A DNA stretch of 64,000 nt. Origin: Plantago ovata (lineage: Eukaryota > Streptophyta > Magnoliopsida > Lamiales > Plantaginaceae). Below, in pieces: positions 22,201 to 31,148 of this stretch. Below the pieces are notes generated by a model that was given only the letters and a program-made list of their open reading frames with translations, was not told the origin of the DNA and did not search any database. A program made the position numbers and the translations under genes. Location of the stretch: NCBI GenBank assembly GCA_028274465.1, contig CM051455.1, positions 75,812,489-75,876,488 on the forward strand. The letters are read 5' to 3'. Position 1 is the first letter of the stretch. Every line of letters starts with the position of its first letter.

Positions 22201-24267
22201 AAACCCGAAAATTCGGGAAGAATGGCAAGATGGGCGATTGAACTAAGTGAGTACGACATCGACTATCAAGCACCCGTGGCCAAGAAAGCACAAGTCATCG
22301 CCGACTTCCTCGTAGAGTATCCCTCAAAAGGAACTTCAGAGGAAAACTCTTCGGAAACAAAGCGTGCTGTGATGATGGTCGAAGAGCAACCTCATCAAAA
22401 CAACCCAATGCAAGCTCTAGAAGATGCTTTAAAAGAGCTTAAGGCAATGTCCCAAACCAAAAGGAAAAGGCATGAAGTGTTCCTGACAGAGAAAACCGAC
22501 GAGCCAAAGGGTGCGGAGACCGTCTCTCCAAAACCCAAAGAACTAGTCGACCACGGAGACGTCTGGATTCTTCATGTTGATGGATCCTCATCAGGAAAAA
22601 ATGGCGGGATAGGAATATACTTCAAGAGTCCCGGAGGGGCTGAACTCGAGTACGCCGTTACTCTTAGTTTCTCGGTCTCCAACAATGAAGCAGAATATGA
22701 AGCCATCCTCATCGCTCTACGTATGGCAAAGTCATTGGAAGTGAAGAAGCTACATCTCTTCACTGATTCCCAACTGGCCGAGAAGCAAATCTCGGGGAAA
22801 TTCAGAACCAAGAAAGACTCACTAGCTGAGTACAAGAGTGCCATCACGGAAGAAATTCAAAAATTTGAAAGGTGTGAGATTGAAAAGTTCTCGAGGGACC
22901 TCAATCAAAGGGCAGATGCCCTATCAAAGTATGCTTCAGCCTCCGGAGGAGTTGATACTCGGAACGTGATACTCATGAGAATCAACGCATCATCTTTGTG
23001 GTCATCAAAGCCAAACGTCTTGGCAATTGACGATCGCCCGAATTGGATGCAAGAGATAACAACATATCTCAAAAATGGAAGCCTTCCTCGTGACAAGGCT
23101 GAAGCAAGGAGAATCAAGGGAAAAGCTCCTCGATACATCATGCAAGGGGACTACTTGTACAAAAGGTCTTTCGAGGGAGTCTACATGAGATGCGTCGCCG
23201 AGCATGAAGTTCAAAAACTTCTTGGAGAAATGCATCGAGGAAGTTGCGGAGACCATGCCGGAGGAAGAACCCTCGCGCAAAAAGTCATTCGACAAGGATA
23301 CTACTGGCCCACTGTTCGCGAAGACGCTGCCCAATTTGTGAGAAAGTGCGAGGAGTGTCAATTGCACGCCAATTTGATCAACATCCCGGCGAAACCTCTC
23401 ATGCCCATCGCCATCACTTGCCCTTTCGACATATGGGGCATCGACATAGTCGGTCCCTTCCCAAGAGGCACGGGTCAAAAGAAGTTCATCATTGTTGCGG
23501 TCGAATACTTTAGCAAGTGGGCGGAAGTTGAGGCAGTATCTACCATCACCGAACAAAGAGTGATGAACTTCGTATGGAGGAACACCGTGTGTCGATTTGT
23601 CTTGCCAAGGGTCCTCATCTCGGATAATGGTGCTCAATTTTGTGGCCAAAGATTCAATGAATGGTGCAAGGAAATGAAGATTGAGAGGAGGTATACCTCT
23701 GTAGGACATCCTCAATCCAATGGGCAAACAGAAGCCGTCAACAAAATCCTCGTCAACAACTTGCAGAAGAGGTTCGCCACCAACAAGGACTGGGTCGACG
23801 AGCTTGATGGAGTAGGGTGGGCATACCGCACTACTTCAAAAACAGCTACAAGAGAGACTCCCTTCTCGCTAGTTTACGGGTCCGAGGCGGTCATACCAGC
23901 AGAAGTGGCGGTGGAAACCCTCAGAATCCAAGGGTATCAACCCGAGGACAATCATACAGAGAGACTCTTCGACCTGGAGACAATCAGTGAAGCGAGGACC
24001 AACGCCTTGGCCAATATCCTCAGATATCAAGCACTCATCGCAAAGACCTACAACAAAGGCGTAAGGGAGAGAGACTTCCAAGTAGGGGACCTAGTACTCC
24101 GAAGAGCGGACATCCTGGGCAAAGTTGGGAAGATGCAACCCAATTGGGAAGGCCCCTACAAGATAATTGAAGCAAGGTCCAATGGAAGTTATCGTCTTCA
24201 AGACATGGAGGGAAGAGTACTAAAGAACCCATGGAATACTTCTAACCTCCAGAAATTCTACGCTTGA
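19285..24267 (+). CDS. G1 gag C-terminus and pol: protease, RT, RNase H, second RNase H, integrase
   Basis: An intact 1660-codon frame. A zinc-knuckle variant CKFHKGKGHTSDEC lies at about residues 148-161. The aspartic protease VDTGCSANLIF is at about 309. RT has SFMDAYQGF (about 685) and YVDDM (about 750). The first RNase H, at about 860-1015, has lost most acidic residues, as is usual in Tat. The second RNase H, at about 1095-1225, keeps D in HVDGSSS, E in NEAEYEA, D in TDSQL and D in RADALSK. Integrase has a His/Cys finger (CEECQLH), D in GIDIVG, D in SDNGAQF and E in GQTEAVNK. A GPY-type tail (NWEGPYKI) ends the protein. The ATG at 19285 is simply the first after the TAA; the real reading begins at 17875. 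All catalytic residues look intact. Confidence 0.93.
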   Translation: MYGNTTNIKFQDVLSASCVENEAQLAKACKDFLEGEEFRKTVTVRTNLPKEKGKEKEKEKEYPPRPQNPGKQRKEQKFGLIKEGNSRNDFRDKRSPPRRSPPRRYSNYTDLNRPRSDILNYIVSRKLDVSWPPPIKENQRNKSSEKFCKFHKGKGHTSDECVELKNEIERMIRNGQLVNYIRKEEPLALLPPPPRSGSEHPYQGNPQDDDIHNYNNYENRPVNGSIRTLTIAGGPAGGDTRNQREITADNLRVRDVKYAQAARPGTNVISFDDSEIPLKHAGGGNIYDPCVPLVVSLDVQSYKLGRILVDTGCSANLIFTGTLKRMQMNPREGLKEVRSALVGFGGQPIMPLGMINLTVSMGSAPRRVTQQVPFVVVDMPFDYFAVLGRPGLSQFRVVVSTVHNKLKFPTPLEIGQEVGDIREAWECYTMSAKFTSRVAIGEPNPGQSSDETPLVHNAPYRFYTVRRVKRKSKKPSPSLRRRKAIMKKDKDTLVGAVKELEEYQVIPPVPPSSKKKKFFEENKIEAREALEEIQIVEGSADKVTKIGTEMATEVRMKLIQCLKDNNDIFAWSTEDLKGIDPRVAVHRLNVDPSITHIREKRRDFSAEDNAIIEAEVQRLLKAGHIKEVRYSDWVCNVVLMEKGPGKWRMCNNFTRLNKFCSKDPYPLPRIDQLVDSTAGCALLSFMDAYQGFYQVKMAKDDVPKTAFFANGNVYCFNVMPFGLKNAGATYQRLVNKMFKEELGKTMEVYVDDMLVKSKTEEQHVGYLAKCFSILRKYGMKLNPAKCTFGVKGGKFLGYMVTERGIEVNPEKIKAILDLPQPQSINEVQQLVGKSIALSRFISRSAEKNLPFFKVLRKSSHFEWTKECEEAFEKLKEYLLAPPLLSKPIEGEVLYLYLAATGEAISSVLVRIQGNDHLPIYYLIKVLAGAETRYMDIERLSFALVYTARRLKTYFGAHKVVVLTKQPLKQVLGKPENSGRMARWAIELSEYDIDYQAPVAKKAQVIADFLVEYPSKGTSEENSSETKRAVMMVEEQPHQNNPMQALEDALKELKAMSQTKRKRHEVFLTEKTDEPKGAETVSPKPKELVDHGDVWILHVDGSSSGKNGGIGIYFKSPGGAELEYAVTLSFSVSNNEAEYEAILIALRMAKSLEVKKLHLFTDSQLAEKQISGKFRTKKDSLAEYKSAITEEIQKFERCEIEKFSRDLNQRADALSKYASASGGVDTRNVILMRINASSLWSSKPNVLAIDDRPNWMQEITTYLKNGSLPRDKAEARRIKGKAPRYIMQGDYLYKRSFEGVYMRCVAEHEVQKLLGEMHRGSCGDHAGGRTLAQKVIRQGYYWPTVREDAAQFVRKCEECQLHANLINIPAKPLMPIAITCPFDIWGIDIVGPFPRGTGQKKFIIVAVEYFSKWAEVEAVSTITEQRVMNFVWRNTVCRFVLPRVLISDNGAQFCGQRFNEWCKEMKIERRYTSVGHPQSNGQTEAVNKILVNNLQKRFATNKDWVDELDGVGWAYRTTSKTATRETPFSLVYGSEAVIPAEVAVETLRIQGYQPEDNHTERLFDLETISEARTNALANILRYQALIAKTYNKGVRERDFQVGDLVLRRADILGKVGKMQPNWEGPYKIIEARSNGSYRLQDMEGRVLKNPWNTSNLQKFYA

Positions 24268-25087
24268 AGCTGTGGGGGAGAAAAAAGCTTTTTGGAAGAA
24301 CCCATGGGAAATAGACCAAGAAGGATTCCTCACCGGTCCAAGTGAGAGGCACCCCTTGCTTTTGTTAAGAAGTTGTTGTAAGCAAGCCGGCCGAAGAGCC
24401 CCCATTGTAATTGCATTTCCGACAAATCAATACAATGTCTATCTTTCAACAAGAAAATGTTCAAGTATAGAGCTACTATACTCAAAAAATAAGACTACTC
24501 GATCGAGAAAAGCTTACTTAACCGACATACAAGCTATTCGATTTCCATGATTAAGGGGAACCCTCCCCGCTCTCCAAACTCTATGAGAGTTTTTATCAGG
24601 GAACCAGTCAAAGAAGAAAAAAGTGAAGAGACGGAAGTGATCGAGGAGAGCGACCTCCAGTCTTTCTAACTCAACACTTGGAAATTCTTCTAAGTTCAAC
24701 ACTTAGAATTCTTTCCTAAGTGGTCGAAACGATCGAGAAGCGAAGAATCTACGTTGATAGTTCGAAGAGCTTGTAGCGAAGAACATTGGTTCTCGATTCT
24801 AACTTATACGTGTTTAACTACTCTATCCAAGTTATACGTCATAACAAAAGTTGGAATTAGTAAGAACACAAGTATAAGTAAGAAAGCGAAGAGCAATACA
24901 TTTTATCGAAAGAAGAGAGTAGCGATGAAACAACAACAGAAAAAATTATGTTACAAACACATACGTTTCGAGGAGTGCCACAAAGGGCCAAATGAAAATT
25001 GTTCGGAAAAAAGTGCAAGTACGGAAAATGTAAAAGATTACAACATGCCCGAGCATACTCGGTCTTCAAGCGACTGGCTCCCCGATC
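24268..25087. other. G1 spacer between pol and the antisense gene
   Basis: I see no convincing coding region. The plus strand is the 3' side of gag-pol. On the minus strand the stretch following the antisense stop is T-rich and contains ATAAAATGTATTG near 24905, which would suit a plant 3' UTR with poly(A) signals. Convergent transcripts would overlap here. Confidence 0.5.
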
Positions 25088-28000
25088 CTAACGAGTGCGA
25101 CTGTCAGTGAATTCAGTGACCGGGGTGGTCGCGCTTGTAGCTCCTCCTCGCACCGTGCTAACTTCAGGGCCTTCAGTGTTGTCTCGCTCCAGAGCCTGAG
25201 CCTCTTCGATAGCCTTCTGATACATGGTCAGCTCTGGCTCGACGAAGTCGGCTGCCCTCCCGAGAACCGGATCGCTCAACTTTACCCAAGCAGCGTTCCG
25301 AAGAGCTGCCTTCTCGAACGGATAGATTATCCCGCTCCTCAAGCACTCGGGCACCCAGGCGGGAAGGTAAGCTGGCTTGCTAGGATATGGGACTTCAGGG
25401 TCGGTCACCAGCTCGCCGAACTCGCACGCCTCGTGCATCTCCTCGGTAATCTCATCATCAGGGTAAGGAGTAAGATCCTCGCGACGCCCGGGATGCAAGT
25501 CTTCGCGATCATCAGGGTCAAAGTTAGCCGGAAGCAAGTTGACCCTCTTCAGCTGGCCAACACAGGAGAAGAAGCCCTCCTCGCGCGACGCCACTTGCAC
25601 GTCTCTCTGGGCCAACTTGTAGGTGACCGAGGACATGAAGTCGCGAGCAGCGGCGACTCGGCTTCCTTTGAGGAAGGACATGATGCTTGCCTTGAACTTC
25701 TCCATGCAAATGGATAAAGTAGCGTAGGCACCCTTGAAGCTCTTGCTCCTCGACCTCTCCCGGGACAGCTCCTTCTCGAGCTCGTCCACCTTTATTTTCA
25801 GCCGCCCGGCCTCAGCCACCGAGACCTTTGCCTTCGATTCTGAAGCAGCAAGCTTCTTCTCGAGGTTCTCGATCACGACCCCTATATCGGCCCGATCAGC
25901 AGCAACTTGGCCATAGGCCTCCTTCAAGTTCTCGAGCTGCAAAAAGAAGTCACAGTTAGCGAGGAGAATAAAATTTACACTTAAGAGATTTTACAACGAA
26001 TGAAAGGGAGAAAAATACCTGGAGCGAGCACATGCTCAGCTCATGTGCCCTGTCAAGGTCGCTCATTTGGATGAGCCGCTTCACTTCGTCGCCAGAAGCG
26101 GCCACCTTACCCTTTTTCCGGGCAGGTTCGTTGTTTCCTCCAAGGGTGAGCTTCCTCGCTCCTTTCTTCGCCGCTGGCCTCTCAGGCCTCTTTTCCGCCT
26201 CAATGGTATTTAGGGCCTCCTCCTCGGCCTCCTTAGCCTCCTTGGCCCTCTTCGCAGCGGCCTCCTCTTCGGCCCTCTTGATGGCCTCCACAGGGTTCTC
26301 TCTGGTGTCGAGCCCCTCCTGCACTAAAGCATCACGATGATGCGCGGCATTTCGAGGAGGGGTCAAGTTCAAAGAACCGAGGATCTTCGTTTGTTTGTTG
26401 GCCAACCTCTGCTTCCTCCTCTGTTCCTCCTTGGCGTCCAAAGTCTTCGACATGATCCACTGGAACCAATAAGCTGCAAGAGAATAAACACAAGTCAGTA
26501 CGATCGAGGAGCAATAAGAATCGACGAGGAAAGTAAGAAAGCGAGGACATATCACAAACGAACAAAGCAAGCAAAGAAAAAACACAAGTGCAAAGCGAAG
26601 AAAAAATGCGAAGACTTATTACCGAAGAGGACTTTTTTAGTATATCGGTTCCCGATATACCCTGTGTAAGCATAGGGCGAAAGGCCCGCCAAAAACGGAA
26701 GTGGCTGGAGGACCAACCCCCAGTAGAAGTACTTCTCGGGATGAGGTCCCCGATTTTGCTCCTCGAGCTCCACGACCCACAGATCGGACTCCTCGGGCAA
26801 TGGATGCTTGTCCGCTATCTTTCCCCGGAACATGAGTTTGGGTACTCCCCACTCCAACTCCTCCTCGGTCATGTTAGGCAACTTCCTCTTCCTGATGTAG
26901 AAGTACCTATGGAACCATTTGTAGCCCGAGGAGCTGGGAGCGTCCATGATGAAGCCTAACCCTGGCCGAGCGTTGAAGTAATAGAAGTACTTGTTCCCTG
27001 AGCTCATCGAGACTCGGAACAACTGGTTGAAGTTGTGGAAATTCAGCGCGATCCCCTTCTTCATGCAAAAGACTCCAAAACATACTAAAGTCCCGAAGGC
27101 ACTAGGTACCAGTTGCCAAGGAGCGATCCCCAGCGTGTTGAAGATGTCGCGGAAAGCATCACAGAATGGAAGTATCCATCCTCGATCCAAGCTTAGGCAA
27201 TGCACTGCCATGTATCCAGGGGGAGCGTTGTAAAAAGTTTGATCCTCCTTCGGCACGAGGATGTCAAACTTATTCTCAGGGAGAGAATACTTCCATCTAA
27301 GTGTGGGAACCTCCTCGACTTTGACAGTAGAAGAGGTGGTCGGGATTATGCCATCCTCGTTCTTCTCGCCCTGAGGATCGGGGAGGTCAACCGTGCGGGC
27401 ACTCTTCGTAAATTTCTTCTCGGCTGCCTTGGTGGTTTTAGGCTCGGGTTCCTTGACAACCTTCGCCTTTTTGGACTTGCCAGAGCGAGAACGCTTGCTC
27501 GCTCTCCTCTCCGCTTTTTTCTTGTCAGCAGCCATCTGAGCACGGCGCATCTCACCCTCCTGGTCCTCGAGTGGATTGGCTGCTCGGGTCCCACTCGGAA
27601 AAGTAAAATCTATCGTGGTCGGATCGATATAATGGTAGCTAGTCTCCTCCTCACGTGCGAACCTCTTCGCATCTCTAATTGCACGTCTTTGCCCCTCCGA
27701 GAAGGAAGGAGATCTAGTGCTCGGACCAGCTTCACTCCTGTTAGTGTCTCCGATCGTCAAAGGAACTTCATCCTCCTCCTCGTCGGTAATCACGACCCTC
27801 CTAGTAGTCTGTGGAGGAAATCTAACCCTCTTCGAAGGGGGACTAGTCCGAGGAGAGGTAGCTTCGTCATCCTCCTCGCTCTCATCTTCCGTCTCATTGC
27901 TGTCGATGATCTGAACGGGAATCGGGGCCTTCCCGCGCTGGGTCGAGTGTTCACCCTCCTCGTAAAGGGCCAAGGCTAACTCTGGCCTCTCTGTGTCATC

Positions 28001-28396
28001 CATCTCCTCGATCCTGACTTCTGCAGGAGGTACCACATGAACCGCCCCATAATTGCGGCCATGAACTTGGGCAGCGCGAGTAATCAACTCCGCGGACACC
28101 CCAGGGTTGGAAGGACCACCCTCCGCTTCCGTCCGGTCGTCGATAAAGTCATCTTCCTCGGTACGACGCCTCTTCCTGGTAACCAACTGATAAAGATCCT
28201 CTTCACTCTCAGTCTCTTCATCCTCCTCGGCAGCCCGCTCGCCACCTTGCTCAGTATGAGGCTCCTCGGCAGCCTGTTCCATAGTATCATCGAGAAAGGT
28301 CGCCGATACGTCTGACGTATCAGGCGACGTAGTATGGTCGCTCCCATACTCACCAGCGGCCGATATGTTCTGGCTGTCGTCGCTCCTCTCTGACAT
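25088..28396 (-). CDS. G1 antisense gene, three exons, putative gypsy-type transposon domain protein
   Basis: Exons on the minus strand are 28396-26623, 26473-26019 and 25936-25088. Intron 1 (26622-26474, 149 bp) starts GTAATAAG and ends TTGCAG. Intron 2 (26018-25937, 82 bp) starts GTATTT and ends TTTGCAG. Both junctions keep the frame. The start MSERSDDSQN directly follows an acceptor-like CACCTTTAG. The N-terminal 300 residues are acidic and low-complexity with basic clusters. A conserved globular part follows (LPENKFDILVPKED to YIGNRYTKKVLF, about 27290-26640), resembling the plant 'putative gypsy type transposon' domain (PF04195). A Lys/Glu/Ala coiled coil in exons 2 and 3 comes last. Antisense extra ORFs of this kind are known in Tat elements; their function is unknown. 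No stop interrupts the exons. Confidence 0.75.
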
Positions 28397-29235
28397 CCTA
28401 AAGGTGGGCAAAGGAGAAGTTAGGATGGTTTGTGATAGTCCGAGAGGTCCTTTTAGGTACATTCATTACGTTCGACCTCCCGAACGGAGAAAAATCTCAA
28501 ACGAAAAGAAAAGAAGTTACTCTACAGTACATTATACGTGGAGCGAGCAGGCATACAAGGAGCGACCAACCGCTCAAAGCATAAGTAAAAAAGCGAGCAG
28601 CATGTCCACATGCATATAAAGCAAATAAGAGCGAGCATGCGCATACAAAAATTGAAGAGCAACCGAGCGACCAACCGCTCGAGGAAACAGAGGAACCCTA
28701 CAGTTACAATTACGGCCTTATTCTAAGGAGGAGGCGACAAGGGATTTACAGCAAAGTAATAGAAACATAAAGGGGAGCTACTTCTACGGCCATGCAAGTC
28801 AAATCGGTCCAAATCGATTCCGTTAAAGTCCGGTTACAGGTCCGTTTACTGTTTATTAGGTCCAAGGCCGTCATCCGCCGGGGATTATTCAGATAACATC
28901 ATTCCGGGAAGGCGAAATCAAAAGGGCGAAAGATAAATACAAAGGGCAAAACCGAAAAGCAAGAAAGCAAGAAAGCAGAAAATATAAGGTAAAAAGAGGC
29001 AAAAAAGAAGCGATTAAAAGCAAGTAACCGCAATGTGAATGAAGAAAACTTACTTGTTGTTACGTGGATGAAGGTTTGAAACCGGAAAGAAGGCCGGAAA
29101 CGTCGGAAACACGCCTGAAAATCGGGTTCTGCACACCGCAAAAGCTCCTCGCGCGTCACTTGGCTCGATCACTCACACTCGTCGATCACTAAAGTTCTCC
29201 TCGCTCTCTCTTTTTAGCTCTGAATATTCGGATTG
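28397..29235 (-). other. Probable 5' UTR with intron of the G1 antisense gene
   Basis: There are no open frames of interest. A donor-like CAA|GTAAGTTTT occurs on the minus strand near 29049, and the acceptor-like CACCTTTAG ends at 28399, just before the ATG. A roughly 650-bp leader intron is therefore plausible. Inferred from splice motifs only. Confidence 0.4.
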
Positions 29236-29265
29236 CGAAAAGTGTGGAATGACCGAGTGTTGATC

Positions 29266-29273
29266 TATTTATA
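29266..29273 (-). promoter_or_regulatory. TATA box of the G1 antisense gene
   Basis: The minus strand reads CTATAAATAG, a good plant TATA box, upstream of the antisense leader. Transcription would start about 30 bp further along the minus strand, near 29235. It is independent of the LTR promoters. Confidence 0.65.
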
Positions 29274-29598
29274 GAAGGGTATCTCGGGGATACGAAATGA
29301 CGCATGCCCTCGCGCCATTTGGACCGACCACGTACCCAAGATCAACGGTCCAGATCACGGCCGCCTGGCGAATTACCAGTTATGCCCTCCACGCTCCCGC
29401 TCTGGAGCGGGCACAGTTCCCAAGGTCGGAGCGAATTACCTAACCACAACAATCAATTCGCGGCGCGAGCACCACCCTACTCGAGACACACAGAGACAGA
29501 TCGACGACCATGATCTGTCCTCCTCGAGACAACATTGAGAAAAATGTTAGAAAAGCGAAAAATCGACGGACACGTCTCAGTGGATCGAGGAGCCTCTC

Positions 29599-29890
29599 AT
29601 GAAGATACTCTCCTCGAGATTCCTTCTACACAAGTATCTCTCCACGAGATACTTTGCAAAGAAAAAGCGGCAGGAAGTCATTCCATTCCTTTTACACAAG
29701 TATCTCTCCGCGAGATACTTTGCAAATAAAAAGCGGCAGGAAGTCATTCCATTCCTTTTACACAAGTATCTCTCCGCGAGATACTTTGCAAATAAAAAGC
29801 GGCAGGAAGTCATTCCATTCCTTTTACACAAGTATCTCTCCGCGAGATACTTTGCAAATAAAAAACGGCAGGAAGTCATTCCATTCCACC
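29599..29890. repeat. 66-bp tandem repeats, each with a hairpin
   Basis: About four units of 66 bp, marked by AAGCGGCAGG at 29665, 29731, 29797 and a variant at 29863. Each unit holds the inverted repeat AAGTATCTC-TCCGC-GAGATACTT: 9-bp perfect arms with a 5-nt loop, for example 29698-29720. A degenerate unit precedes them near 29599-29620. The period is a multiple of three, which creates open frames on both strands that I do not regard as genes. The array lies upstream of the antisense TATA box and before the 3' LTR. Confidence 0.9.
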
Positions 29891-29971
29891 AAGGAATACT
29901 TACCCGGATCCGATCTTTTCCCAGCAAAAATACCTCTTTTCATACGGTCCGAGCAACGTCTGCTCGCACCC

Positions 29972-30016
29972 TATAAAAAGGGGGGGGGGAGGGAGAGATA
30001 GGAGGAGGGAAAGATA
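29972..30016 (+). promoter_or_regulatory. Plus-strand TATA-like box followed by a purine run
   Basis: CTATAAAAAG at 29971-29980 is followed by a run of nine or ten G and a purine-only stretch to about 30016. It could be a cryptic promoter reading into the 3' LTR, or an internal (central) polypurine tract. The sequence alone does not decide. Confidence 0.35.
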
Positions 30017-30124
30017 CCAAGGTGCGAATACGGAAATCTTTTTTCGCCTACTACTAGTCGAGGCTCTTCTCGACCTCTACTTCAACATAGTTCCTCAACT
30101 ATCTTCTACAAACATACTTGGAAA

Positions 30125-30137
30125 CTAGGGGGACATA
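30125..30137 (+). promoter_or_regulatory. Polypurine tract of G1
   Basis: CTAGGGGGACATA directly precedes the TGTTAGTG start of the 3' LTR. It is the expected plus-strand primer, shorter than the purine run at about 29979-30016. Confidence 0.7.
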
Positions 30138-30891
30138 TGTTAGTGTTGAAATATGTCCAGTCCGCATGTACGAACTGGAGCGGTCTAAGAGCGCGAGAAA
30201 GCATCATAGGCCGTCCCTCAAAGGGCACGACCACACCCAAGTATGTCACTAAGGTGTGGATCGACCAACATAAGGTCCGACCATCACTGGGAGGACAACC
30301 CTCAAAATAAGCTCCTCACAAGGACAAAGCTGCCAGTGAGCTCGAGGAGCATCTCTCGGGCTCGAGGAGACCTTACGTCAAGGTAACGCTCCTTGACAGA
30401 AACTGAGCAGGACACTACTCGCATCATACACGCACAAGGAAGGCACGAGGACCCCGAGCGACCAGCCATGGTTGCTCCCTTGGGCCAAGGCCCACGGACC
30501 TCCTTAATGGGCCTGGGCCGAGGAAGGCCTCAATCCTAGCCGTACACGTGGCGTGATCCTACGCGACCGGAAGTTGAAGGGCCACAAGTATATAAAGGCC
30601 TCATTTACTCCTCAACAGTAAGCATTAATAGCACCACTCGAGCACCACATTTACTACTCATACTAGGGAAGCCTCACAACTCCCTACTCGTAAAGTCGCC
30701 TCTCCGGTCTGATACCTTACAGACCGGGCAAGAGTCACTAACCCCCCCCCCTCTAGTCTATTTCAGGTAAGAGGAAGCTACAAGAAGGCTCATTTCCTAT
30801 CTCAGAGTGATATTACAAGAAGAAGAACTAGAATGACTTAGACTAGCGACTCATTACGAACTTAGAAAGAAACACGAATTACCTTTCAACA
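30138..30891 (+). mobile_element. 3' LTR of G1
   Basis: A 754-bp LTR, TGTTAGTG to TTTCAACA, followed by the target duplication AGATG (30892-30896). Nine substitutions and two 1-bp indels separate it from the 5' LTR by my reading. Confidence 0.95.
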
Positions 30892-30896
30892 AGATG

Positions 30897-31148
30897 ATAA
30901 TCACATAGCTCCCACTATCTGTGTGATCGGTCATCTATCCGAGGGGACATGTTTAATATCAATACAGACAGTAATAGAGATATGACATGCTGCATGCCCG
31001 GTGTAATATAAATATGAAAGCGATACTCAATAGTAAAATGCAACAAACATATATTATATTACATTGACCTGTGTAATAGTACATATATGCCCTCTATAAG
31101 GGCACCATGCCCTTAGTAAGGACTGTCTCTAGGACATATACACTATCA
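30897..31148 (-). mobile_element. Duplicated 3' LTR of element A, right part
   Basis: The LTR resumes after G1 and its AGATG copy and runs to the CACTATCA edge. It appears identical to the corresponding end of the LTR at 14220-14466, and is followed by the polypurine tract and A's RNase H. Confidence 0.93.

Larger units (their letters stand above)
17034..30891 (+). mobile_element. G1: Tat-like Ty3/gypsy retrotransposon with antisense gene
   Basis: A 13.9-kb element with LTRs 17034-17787 and 30138-30891, target duplication AGATG on both sides, and a primer site directly after the 5' LTR. Its gag-pol frame carries protease, RT, RNase H, a second (archaeal-type) RNase H and integrase, the arrangement typical of the Tat lineage. 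A three-exon antisense gene occupies the 3' half. The LTRs differ by about nine substitutions and two 1-bp indels over 754 bp by my reading (about 98.8% identity), so insertion is recent. Confidence 0.95.

Noticed and set aside
24754..25110. A 118-codon plus-strand frame after G1 pol
   Set aside because: No recognisable domain, Lys/Ser-rich low-complexity reading, and its end overlaps the antisense gene's last exon; treated as chance.
25433..28315. Plus-strand frames opposite the G1 antisense gene (such as 27200-27979)
   Set aside because: They mirror the antisense exons; the minus strand has the conserved domain, intron signals and codon pattern.
29599..29890. Possible CRISPR-like array
   Set aside because: The repeats are contiguous 66-bp tandem units with no unique spacers, in a plant retrotransposon.
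29577..30001. Overlapping repeat-containing frames of about 115-125 codons on both strands
   Set aside because: They exist only because the repeat period (66 bp) is a multiple of three; no domain, and both strands are open equally.
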